From Kiritimatiellales bacterium (GTDB lineage Bacteria; Verrucomicrobiota; Kiritimatiellia; Kiritimatiellales; Pontiellaceae), in NCBI GenBank assembly GCA_030625905.1, contig DAOUQA010000158.1, forward strand, positions 1 to 5,079: a DNA stretch of 5,079 nucleotides, written 5' to 3'. The translations under genes and the position numbers were made by a program. Position 1 is the stretch's first letter; the number at the start of each line of letters is the position of its first letter. The notes under the pieces were generated by a model. It did no database searches, had not been told where the DNA came from, and worked only from the letters and a program-made list of their open reading frames with translations. This document shows, piece by piece, positions 1 to 5,079 of this stretch.

Positions 1-233
1 TGGAACCCGACAATGTCAGCATCGAGCATGGTTTGGCCATGCTTATGGTCGTGGGCGAAGGAATGAGCTATGCCGTTGGCATGGCCGCCAAGGCCACCAA
101 TGCCCTTGGCGACGCAGGCATAAACATCGAGATGATCAACCAGGGCGCCTCCGAAATCAGCATGATGTTCGCCGTCAAGGATGTTGACCGAAAAAAGGCC
201 GTCCACGCCCTCGGCGAAGCCTTCTTCGGGTAG
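1..233 (+). CDS. lysC: Aspartate kinase, C-terminal ACT-domain fragment (5' end outside window)
   Basis: The reading frame is open from base 3 and ends at TAG 231-233, giving the last 76 residues of a protein whose start lies upstream. The fragment matches the second ACT domain of monofunctional aspartate kinases: VVGEGM, then a GMAAKATNAL helix, then AGINIEMINQGASEISMMF, then a closing helix ending in HALGEAFF. The INIxMINQGxSEISMMF stretch is the most diagnostic part; in this family it forms the regulatory interface that binds lysine or threonine. Aspartate kinase phosphorylates L-aspartate in the cytoplasm, the first step toward lysine, methionine, threonine and threonine-derived isoleucine. 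The catalytic domain is not visible, so the feedback ligand and isozyme type cannot be judged, and the symbol lysC is used generically. A TTG at 33 is an internal leucine codon, not a start, because homology continues upstream of it. cimA follows 212 bases later in the same direction, which fits a shared role in aspartate-family and isoleucine supply. Confidence 0.93.
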   Translation, partial: EPDNVSIEHGLAMLMVVGEGMSYAVGMAAKATNALGDAGINIEMINQGASEISMMFAVKDVDRKKAVHALGEAFFG

Positions 234-244
234 GGGTTGGGTAT

Positions 245-281
245 AGCCGGGGCTTAGGCGAAGCCGTAGAACCGGCTTTGT
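245..281 (+). other. Overlapping dyads forming alternative hairpins after ask
   Basis: Two mutually exclusive folds are visible. Fold A pairs AGCCGG (245-250) with CCGGCT (272-277) around an inner GGCTT (251-255)/AAGCC (261-265) hairpin. Fold B pairs 258-266 with 273-281, nine base pairs centred on AAGCCG/CGGCTT (two of the nine are G-U), with a six-base loop TAGAAC. It begins 11 bases after the ask stop codon. No T-tract follows, so it may be a transcript-end stabiliser, a processing site or an attenuator-like switch. Function is inferred only. Confidence 0.35.
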
Positions 282-349
282 GCGCGGGGTCGTCTTGGCG
301 CTAGCTAGCTCTACGCTCCCGGAAGTCCCCGGCATCTCGTTCGTGGAAT

Positions 350-389
350 AGCCCTTCCCATTATCCGCCAAAAAATGGGGCTTCGGGCT
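350..389 (+). other. Imperfect stem-loop in the cimA leader
   Basis: AGCCC (350-354) pairs with GGGCT (385-389). Inside it, CCCATT (357-362) pairs with AATGGG (374-379), leaving an 11-base loop. A second AATGGGG at 401-407 could compete for CCCATT. It lies about 55 bases upstream of the cimA start. There is no T-tract after the stem. Regulatory use is possible but unproven. Confidence 0.3.
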
Positions 390-433
390 TGGTTCCGCTG
401 AATGGGGTGGGGTATGTTCCTGCCTCTAAATAC

Positions 434-439
434 AGGTGA
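434..439 (+). promoter_or_regulatory. Ribosome binding site of cimA
   Basis: AGGTGA lies six bases before the ATG at 446. It is a good Shine-Dalgarno match at normal spacing and supports the chosen cimA start. Confidence 0.7.
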
Positions 440-445
440 ATTGCC

Positions 446-2032
446 ATGAGCGCTGAAAACAAGGTTTTTATATACGACACAACGCTGCGGGATGGTGCGC
501 AGGCGGAAGGGGTTACTTTCTCGCCGGTGGCAAAGATCCAGGTGGCGAAAATGCTGGATTCGTTTGGGGTGGACTATATCGAGGGCGGTTTCGCAGCCTC
601 GAACCCGAAGGATATGGCCTTCTTCAAGGCCATCAAAAAGGAAAACCTAAAGCATGCGAAAATCGCGGCTTTCGGCAGCACCCGCCGCGCGAACGTGAAG
701 GTCGAGGAGGACAAGGGTACGCTGGCACTGCTCGAAGCCGACACGGCGGTTTGCACGATTTTCGGCAAGACCTGGCTTTTGCATGTAACTGAAGTGCTGA
801 AAACCACGCCGGATGAAAACCTGGCGATGATTGAGGAAACCTGCCGTTTCCTGAAGGAGAAGGGCAAGGAGGTCATCTACGATGCCGAGCACTTTTTCGA
901 TGGCTATTTCGACAATCCGGAATATGCCCTACAAACCTTGGAGGCCGCTGTGAAGGGCGGGGCGGATGTGCTGGCACTCTGCGATACCAACGGTGGCCGT
1001 CTGCCGAACGAGGTGTATGAAACCACCGCATGGGTGCGCGAAAATTTTGATGTGGCCGTCGGTATCCATACCCACAACGATTCGGAAATGGGTGTGGCCA
1101 ACGCCTTGGAGGCCGTTCGTGCCGGTGCGGTGCAGGTGCAGGGCACAATCAACGGCTTTGGCGAGCGCTGCGGCAACTGCAACCTACTTTCGGTGGTGGC
1201 CAACCTGATCATGAAGACCGGCAAGACCTGTCTGGCCGATGAATCGCAACTGGCCAATCTAAAGCGGGTCTCGCAGTTTGTGAACGAGAAGGTCAACCTG
1301 CGCGACAACCAGCGTGCCGCATTTGTTGGTAATAGCGCTTTTGCGCACAAGGCCGGTATGCACGTCGATGGGGTCCGCAAGGTGTCGCAAAGCTTTGAGC
1401 ATGTGCCGCCGGATTCGGTCGGCAATACCCGCCGCATCCTGATCTCCGAACTTTCGGGTGCGAGCAATGTGATGGAGAAACTGATCGAGATGGGACTCGA
1501 TAATATCGACCGCAAGTCACCGGAGGTACGCGACATTCTCCAAACCTTGGAAAAAATGGAGAAGGGCGGCTATGTCTACGAGACGGCTGACGCCTCGTTC
1601 AAGATGCTGATCAAAAAGGTGCTCAAGGAGCACAGGAGCTTTTTTGAGCTCGAAGGCTTCCGCGTAATCGTCGAAAAGCGTAGCAAGGACGATCCATGCC
1701 TTTCGGAAGCGACGCTCAAGCTGAAGGTGAACGGTGAACGGGTTTCCGCGGTCGGTGAGGGCGATGGCCCGGTGGATGCGCTCAACATGGCACTGCGCCG
1801 TGCACTTGCAAAGTTCTACCCAAGCATCGAGGGTGTGCATCTGGCGGACTACCGCGTGAGTATCCTCGATCCCGAGGAAGCCACGGCGGCGAAAACCCGT
1901 GTGGTCATCGAGTCGTCCGATGGCGATACCACCTGGGGCACGGTCGGTGTATCGGAAAATATCATCGAAGCCTCGTGGGAAGCCCTCGTCGATGGCGTGG
2001 AATACAAGCTCTTCCTGAATGAGGAGAAGTAG
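446..2032 (+). CDS. cimA: (R)-citramalate synthase CimA, complete
   Basis: This enzyme condenses pyruvate and acetyl-CoA to (R)-citramalate, the first step of the threonine-independent route to 2-oxobutyrate and isoleucine, in the cytoplasm. The 528-residue length is normal for the family. The N-terminal TIM barrel opens with YDTTLRDGAQAEG (residues 10-22), which carries the catalytic and metal-binding R15, D16 and Q19. The metal-binding HTHND follows at 208-212 (H208, H210), then the GFGERCGNCNL motif around 237-247. The linker segment AFAHKAGMHV (298-307) and NTRRILISELSG resemble the citramalate synthase subgroup rather than short isopropylmalate synthases. The C-terminal LeuA-type regulatory domain shows GEGDGPVDALN (437-447) and WGTVGVSENIIEASWEAL (from 497), so allosteric inhibition, probably by isoleucine, is expected. 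The start is supported by AGGTGA six bases upstream. The gene ends 26 bases before the next one, so read-through into the cassette is likely. The distant alternative, 2-isopropylmalate synthase, fits less well. Confidence 0.96.
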   Translation: MSAENKVFIYDTTLRDGAQAEGVTFSPVAKIQVAKMLDSFGVDYIEGGFAASNPKDMAFFKAIKKENLKHAKIAAFGSTRRANVKVEEDKGTLALLEADTAVCTIFGKTWLLHVTEVLKTTPDENLAMIEETCRFLKEKGKEVIYDAEHFFDGYFDNPEYALQTLEAAVKGGADVLALCDTNGGRLPNEVYETTAWVRENFDVAVGIHTHNDSEMGVANALEAVRAGAVQVQGTINGFGERCGNCNLLSVVANLIMKTGKTCLADESQLANLKRVSQFVNEKVNLRDNQRAAFVGNSAFAHKAGMHVDGVRKVSQSFEHVPPDSVGNTRRILISELSGASNVMEKLIEMGLDNIDRKSPEVRDILQTLEKMEKGGYVYETADASFKMLIKKVLKEHRSFFELEGFRVIVEKRSKDDPCLSEATLKLKVNGERVSAVGEGDGPVDALNMALRRALAKFYPSIEGVHLADYRVSILDPEEATAAKTRVVIESSDGDTTWGTVGVSENIIEASWEALVDGVEYKLFLNEEK

Positions 2033-2041
2033 AGCTGACGA

Positions 2042-2062
2042 GTGAAATGTGAGGCGTGATGA
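2042..2062 (+). repeat. GTGA-type heptad repeat at left edge of the cassette
   Basis: Three consecutive seven-base units start with GTGA: GTGAAAT (2042-2048), GTGAGGC (2049-2055) and GTGATGA (2056-2062). The core GTGAGGCGTGA (2049-2059) matches GTGAGCCGTGA at 2631-2641 in 10 of 11 positions, and matches the reverse complement of 2660-2670 equally well. The repeat also supplies the GAGG ribosome binding site and the start codon of the next gene. Confidence 0.5.
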
Positions 2063-2382
2063 GGACACTTCTTGATCAAATAAAGAGGCTTGTGGAATCC
2101 GGAGATGTTCTGGTTTCAGCTCACGGCTACGATGAATTGGCGAATGATAACGTTTTTATCAAAGATGTAATTCGGATGGAAGAGGTTAGGTTGATCGCCG
2201 AATATCCGGATCACGGAAAGGGTCCGTGTATATTGGTTCTTCAGAATGATCGAAATAATCTGCCTGTCCATGCTGTATGGGGTATTCCCGCAGGGAAGGA
2301 TTTTCCTGCGGTTCTTGTGACGGCATATCGGCCTGATCCGGAAGTGTGGAATGAGGAATTCACAACGAGGAAAAAGAAATGA
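2059..2382 (+). CDS. DUF4258-family protein, putative type II toxin
   Basis: The product is 107 residues from the ATG at 2059. A GTG at 2056 would add one residue, but GAGG at 2051-2054 sits four bases from the ATG and only one from the GTG, so the ATG is preferred. The layout fits DUF4258: an N-terminal helix, then SAHGYDEL with S20, H22 and E26, a central EYPDHGKGPCILVL strand (48-61), PVHAVWGI with H71 (69-76), and a closing TAYRPDPEVWNEEF (88-101) followed by a basic tail, RKKK. The family is small and is often proposed to share the RelE/BrnT-like toxin fold. RNase or ribosome-directed activity is an inference from that, not something the sequence proves. The last four bases overlap the next gene, which is the likely partner. 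It lies 26 bases after cimA and may share its transcript. Much of the gene is more AT-rich than cimA or valS, consistent with acquisition. Confidence 0.8.
   Translation: MRTLLDQIKRLVESGDVLVSAHGYDELANDNVFIKDVIRMEEVRLIAEYPDHGKGPCILVLQNDRNNLPVHAVWGIPAGKDFPAVLVTAYRPDPEVWNEEFTTRKKK
2367..2370 (+). promoter_or_regulatory. Ribosome binding site of the partner gene
   Basis: GAGG lies inside the end of the DUF4258 gene, eight bases before the ATG at 2379. With the ATGA overlap it supports this start and points to coupled translation of the pair. Confidence 0.55.
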
Positions 2383-2627
2383 AACGGACCCTGACGAAAT
2401 TGATCCATGAAGGTGACTATGTTGCCGAGGTTGCTGTTGCGGTAATTGATTCCGATGAAGGTTGGGCTCCCTATATTTCGTTGGATGATGCATCGATGCT
2501 CGATGAGATCCGCGAATCCCTTCGACGGGGGGATACCCGGCCGGCCTTGGCGCATGGAAGAGTCTATAGCATAACGGAACTGGCCAGCAAGGTTGCTGAG
2601 GATCCTCCGAAATATAAAACAGACTGA
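2379..2627 (+). CDS. Small partner protein of the DUF4258 gene, putative antitoxin
   Basis: The 82-residue product starts at an ATG that overlaps the TGA of the preceding gene (ATGA, 2379-2382). I cannot assign it to a named family. It resembles short hypothetical proteins that I recall downstream of DUF4258 or similar toxin genes, with the pattern AEVAVAVID (16-24), GWAPYISLDDA (28-38), LDEIRESLRRGD (41-52) and RVYSITELA (61-69). The first block looks like a beta strand and the middle like a helix. The end, EDPPKYKTD, looks flexible. There is no zinc-binding cysteine pair as in MqsA and no obvious helix-turn-helix or ribbon-helix-helix, so DNA binding is not evident. The role as antitoxin rests on gene pairing and overlap. 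The order, toxin before antitoxin, resembles higBA and mqsRA. A stem-loop follows four bases after its stop. Confidence 0.72.
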   Translation: MKRTLTKLIHEGDYVAEVAVAVIDSDEGWAPYISLDDASMLDEIRESLRRGDTRPALAHGRVYSITELASKVAEDPPKYKTD

Positions 2628-2630
2628 TTC

Positions 2631-2670
2631 GTGAGCCGTGAATTCTTCGGAATCGTATTTCACGTCTCAC
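2631..2670 (+). repeat. Inverted copies of the GTGA repeat forming a stem-loop
   Basis: GTGAGCCGTGAA (2631-2642) pairs with TTCACGTCTCAC (2659-2670) over 12 positions with one mismatch (2636/2665). Inside, ATTC (2642-2645) and GAAT (2650-2653) close a TTCG loop, giving the stable C(UUCG)G tetraloop in RNA. No T-run follows, so it is not a standard intrinsic terminator; mRNA 3'-end stabilisation, or a repeat element of REP type, is equally likely. Both arms are copies of the motif at 2049-2059. Confidence 0.6.
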
Positions 2671-2707
2671 CCGTTACGGAACCCCCTAAAAATAATCTAA
2701 GCAATCC

Positions 2708-2710
2708 GGA
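2708..2710 (+). promoter_or_regulatory. Weak ribosome binding site of valS
   Basis: GGA in CCGGA lies nine bases before the ATG at 2720. The match is short, but it is the only candidate. The start is mainly supported by the typical ValRS N-terminus that follows it. Confidence 0.4.
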
Positions 2711-2719
2711 ATAAAACCT

Positions 2720-5079
2720 ATGGCCGAACTAGCGAAAAACTACGACCCGAAGCAGGTTGAGGAAAAGTGGTACGCGAAATGGATGGACGACGGTCGCTTC
2801 CATGGCGATAGCGCGGACGGGGGCGACCCGTTCTGTATCGTGATTCCGCCGCCGAACGTGACCGGTATCCTGCACATGGGACATGCGCTCAATAATAATA
2901 TCCAGGATGTGCTCACGCGCGTCGCGCGTATGCAGGGCAAGAATACAGTATGGGTTCCGGGAACCGACCATGCCGGTATCGCCACGCAGAATGTGGTGGA
3001 ACGCGCGCTGAAGAAAGAGGGCAAGACCCGCGATGACGTCGGCCGCGAAAAGTTTGTCGAACGGGTCTGGGGCTGGAAGGAAGAGTATGGTAGCACGATC
3101 ACGAACCAGTTGAAAAAACTGGGCGCTTCATGCGACTGGGAGCGCGAGCGCTTCACGATGGATGAAGGCTTAAATGAAGCCGTGCTGGAAATCTTTTGCC
3201 GCCTCTATGACAAGGGGCTGATCTATAGGGGTAACCGCATCATCAACTGGTGCCCGCGTTGCGAAACGGCGCTCTCCGACGAGGAGAGCGAGCACGTCGA
3301 AGTTGAAGGTGCTCTTTATCACCTCCGCTATACCGTGAAGGGCAAAAAACAGAAGATCGTGGTTGCGACCACCCGGCCGGAAACGATGCTGGGCGATACC
3401 GCCGTGGCGGTCAACCCGCGCGACGAGCGCTACAAGGATTTGATCGGCGAAAGGATCATCCTGCCGATTACGAACCGTGAGATTCCAATTATAGCGGACG
3501 ACTATGTCGATCCAGAGTTTGGAACCGGCTTGGTGAAGGTTACGCCCGCGCACGACCCGAACGACTTCGATATGGGGCAGCGCCACGATCTTGAACAGAT
3601 CAACGTGATGACCGATGCCGGGATCATGAACGAAAATGCCGGGCCATACGAGGGGATGGATCGCTTCGAGTGCCGCAAGCAGCTGATGGACGATCTCAAG
3701 GACGGCGGGCTGGTCGAAAAGGTCGACAAGCACCTACATGCGGTGGGGCACTGCTACCGTTGCGAGACGGTGGTCGAACCGCGTCTTTCGCCGCAGTGGT
3801 TCGTTAAGATGAAGCCACTGGCGCGCCCAGCGATCGAGGCCGTTAACGAGGGTCGCATCAAGTTTGTTCCCGAACGTTGGAACAAGACCTACATGGGCTG
3901 GATGGAAAACATCCGCGACTGGTGCATCTCACGCCAAATCTGGTGGGGACACCGAATTCCGATCTTCTACTGCGATGACTGCGAGCATGAGTGGGCGTCC
4001 AAGCGTGCGGAAACAAGTTGCCCGAAATGCCAGTCGTCCAACGTCCGGCAGGACGAGGATGTACTCGACACGTGGTTCTCTTCGTGGCTTTGGCCGTTCA
4101 GCGTGTTCGGATGGCCGGAGAAGAATGATGACCTTAAGTTCTACTACCCTTCCAAGACGCTGGTCACCGGAAACGAAATCATTTTCTTCTGGGTGGCGCG
4201 CATGGTTATGTCCGGTTTGGAAATCATGGACGACATTCCGTTCGACACCGTCTACATCCACGGCACCGTGCGCGATGATCAAGGCCGTAAAATGTCGAAG
4301 AGCCTCGGTAATTCGATCGACCCGCTCGACATCATCGAAAAGTATAGTTCCGACGCGTTGCGCTTCTCGCTGCTGATGATTACCGCGACCGGGCAGGACG
4401 TTTATATTTCGGACGAAAAGTTTGAGATTGGCCGCAACTTTGGCACCAAGATCTGGAATGCCGCGCGCTTCATGGAGATGCATTCGGAAGGGTTCGACGT
4501 CAAGGAACTATCCTTCAACGAAGCCGATCTGACGCCGGACGACCAACACCTGCTGGCCAAGCTAAACGAAGCGATTGCCGCGACCAACGACAATCTGCAG
4601 CGCTACCGCTTCAACGATGCGACGTTGTCGCTCTATGACTTCTTCTGGCACAGCTACTGCGACTGGTATCTCGAATATGCCAAGCCAATCCTGTTCAAGG
4701 GTTCGACGGAGCAGAAGAAGCACACGTTGCAGGTAATGCACTTTTCCTTCTCGACCGCGCTTCGCCTGCTACACCCGTTCATGCCGTTCCAGACCGAGGA
4801 GCTGTGGCATGGCATGGGCTACAACCACGAAGACGAAAGCATCATGGTTGCGCCGTGGCCGGAGGAGGACGTGGTAGGCGGCATCGATCCGGAGATCGTC
4901 CAGTATGTGGACGGCAAGCACGACCTGATTCGCGTTGGACGTATCTTGCGGGCGGAATACAACCTGACCAACAAGCAGGAAGCGAAATTCTGCATGCGCC
5001 CCGCCAACGCTGTCTATGGACAGCAGATCGAGGACGACAAGGCCTCCATCATGGCGGCACTCAGGGCCGAAAAGATTGA
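2720..5079 (+). CDS. valS: Valyl-tRNA synthetase, 5' complete, 3' end outside window
   Basis: The frame is open from ATG 2720 to the window end with no stop: 786 codons plus two bases. Bacterial ValRS is usually about 880-950 residues, so only the C-terminal part, including the coiled-coil arm, is missing. The enzyme attaches valine to tRNA-Val in the cytoplasm. The N-terminus KNYDPKQVEEKWYAKW is typical. The class I HIGH motif is HMGH (52-55, after PPPNVTGIL), and the second is KMSKS (524-528, before LGN). The editing domain carries TTRPETMLGDTAVAV (from 217), expected to remove mischarged threonine. VTGNEIIFFWVARM and WCISRQIWWGHRIP are ValRS-like. Four Cys-x2-Cys pairs (C178/C181, C345/C348, C418/C421, C434/C437) match a two-zinc arrangement that I recall for Thermus ValRS and that is largely lost in E. 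coli. The anticodon-binding domain begins after about residue 600 (FFWHSYCDWYLEYAKP). The TGA at 5077-5079 is in another frame and is not its stop. Confidence 0.97.
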   Translation, partial: MAELAKNYDPKQVEEKWYAKWMDDGRFHGDSADGGDPFCIVIPPPNVTGILHMGHALNNNIQDVLTRVARMQGKNTVWVPGTDHAGIATQNVVERALKKEGKTRDDVGREKFVERVWGWKEEYGSTITNQLKKLGASCDWERERFTMDEGLNEAVLEIFCRLYDKGLIYRGNRIINWCPRCETALSDEESEHVEVEGALYHLRYTVKGKKQKIVVATTRPETMLGDTAVAVNPRDERYKDLIGERIILPITNREIPIIADDYVDPEFGTGLVKVTPAHDPNDFDMGQRHDLEQINVMTDAGIMNENAGPYEGMDRFECRKQLMDDLKDGGLVEKVDKHLHAVGHCYRCETVVEPRLSPQWFVKMKPLARPAIEAVNEGRIKFVPERWNKTYMGWMENIRDWCISRQIWWGHRIPIFYCDDCEHEWASKRAETSCPKCQSSNVRQDEDVLDTWFSSWLWPFSVFGWPEKNDDLKFYYPSKTLVTGNEIIFFWVARMVMSGLEIMDDIPFDTVYIHGTVRDDQGRKMSKSLGNSIDPLDIIEKYSSDALRFSLLMITATGQDVYISDEKFEIGRNFGTKIWNAARFMEMHSEGFDVKELSFNEADLTPDDQHLLAKLNEAIAATNDNLQRYRFNDATLSLYDFFWHSYCDWYLEYAKPILFKGSTEQKKHTLQVMHFSFSTALRLLHPFMPFQTEELWHGMGYNHEDESIMVAPWPEEDVVGGIDPEIVQYVDGKHDLIRVGRILRAEYNLTNKQEAKFCMRPANAVYGQQIEDDKASIMAALRAEKI

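Larger units (their letters stand above)
234..445 (+). other. ask-cimA intergenic region with possible RNA structure
   Basis: This 212-base gap has no convincing gene. Visible elements are overlapping GC-rich dyads at 245-281, a 10-base palindrome GCTAGCTAGC at 300-309, a dyad at 350-389, and two AATGGGG repeats at 374-380 and 401-407. Two tiny ATG-started frames lie just before cimA: 375-401 (8 codons) and 402-449 (15 codons). Neither has a clear ribosome binding site. No run of T follows any dyad, so none is a classical intrinsic terminator, and I see no T-box consensus or Ile/Val/Leu codon run. The region probably holds a promoter or leader for cimA, but no promoter stands out. Confidence 0.5.
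2628..2719 (+). other. Cassette-valS intergenic region
   Basis: This 92-base gap holds a strong stem-loop (2631-2670), then a small dyad CCGT-T-ACGG (2671-2679), then an AT-rich stretch with AAAAATAAT (2688-2696) that could belong to a valS promoter. No pair of -35 and -10 boxes at good spacing is convincing. The valS ribosome binding site lies at its right end. Confidence 0.5.

Noticed and set aside
245..290. Intrinsic terminator after aspartate kinase
   Set aside because: The hairpin is GC-rich, but it is followed by TTGTGCGCGG rather than a T-run.
389..418. Possible promoter: TTGGTT (389-394) and TATGTT (413-418), 18 bases apart
   Set aside because: The -35 matches only three of six consensus positions and the -10 four of six. 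This is too weak to call in a region of this size.
234..445. T-box or Ile/Val/Leu leader-peptide attenuator before cimA
   Set aside because: No AGGGTGG-ACCGCG consensus and no run of branched-chain amino acid codons could be found.
904..1536. Long minus-strand open frame (210 codons) opposite cimA
   Set aside because: It lies wholly inside the well-supported cimA gene, its translation is Ser/Arg/Thr-rich with no recognisable domain, and it looks like a codon-bias shadow.
2116..2670. Minus-strand frame of 184 codons opposite the two-gene cassette
   Set aside because: The + strand frames have ribosome binding sites, an ATGA overlap and family-like motifs. The antisense frame shows none of these.
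3170..3733. Minus-strand frame of 187 codons opposite valS
   Set aside because: Antisense to conserved ValRS editing-domain sequence, with no recognisable protein features.
3864..4376. Plus-strand frame of 170 codons within valS
   Set aside because: Out-of-frame reading of valS, rich in Arg, Ser and Thr. The valS frame itself is intact here.
3929..4483. Minus-strand frame of 184 codons opposite valS
   Set aside because: Antisense to the ValRS catalytic core including KMSKS; composition effect, no domain seen.
4804..5079. Plus-strand frame ending in TGA at the window end, which could suggest a valS frameshift or early stop
   Set aside because: I translated valS codon by codon from 2720 and found no stop or frame break up to 5077. 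The TGA is in a different frame, so valS is simply cut by the window edge.

Overview
The window is bacterial, compact and moderately GC-rich. Every recognisable gene lies on the + strand. From left to right it holds the 3' end of an aspartate kinase gene (1-233), a 212-base gap with several possible RNA hairpins (234-445), a complete citramalate synthase gene (cimA, 446-2032), a two-gene cassette that looks like a toxin-antitoxin pair (2059-2627), a 92-base gap with a strong stem-loop (2628-2719), and the first 786 codons of a valyl-tRNA synthetase gene (valS, from 2720 past the window end). I cannot name the organism. The GTGA-type repeats around the cassette remind me of intergenic repeats in Verrucomicrobiota/Kiritimatiellota genomes, but that is a weak impression from memory.

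The housekeeping genes share a theme. Aspartate kinase starts the aspartate family pathway (lysine, methionine, threonine and, through threonine, isoleucine). CimA makes citramalate from pyruvate and acetyl-CoA, which leads to 2-oxobutyrate and isoleucine without threonine. ValS charges tRNA-Val. The two routes toward isoleucine are therefore encoded side by side. The 212-base gap between ask and cimA could hold a promoter or attenuator, but no classical terminator, T-box or Ile-rich leader peptide is visible.

The least ordinary part is the cassette between cimA and valS. Its first gene encodes a DUF4258-type protein, a family often proposed to be RelE/BrnT-like toxins. The second encodes an 82-residue acidic partner of no family I can name. 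They overlap by four bases (ATGA), so they are probably translated together, with the presumed toxin first. The cassette is more AT-rich in most samples than its neighbours. It is bracketed by copies of an 11-base motif, GTGAGNCGTGA: one overlaps the start of the first gene, and two inverted copies form a hairpin just after the second. This suggests an inserted accessory module whose edges carry a shared repeat. No tRNA, rRNA, CRISPR array, insertion sequence or origin was seen.
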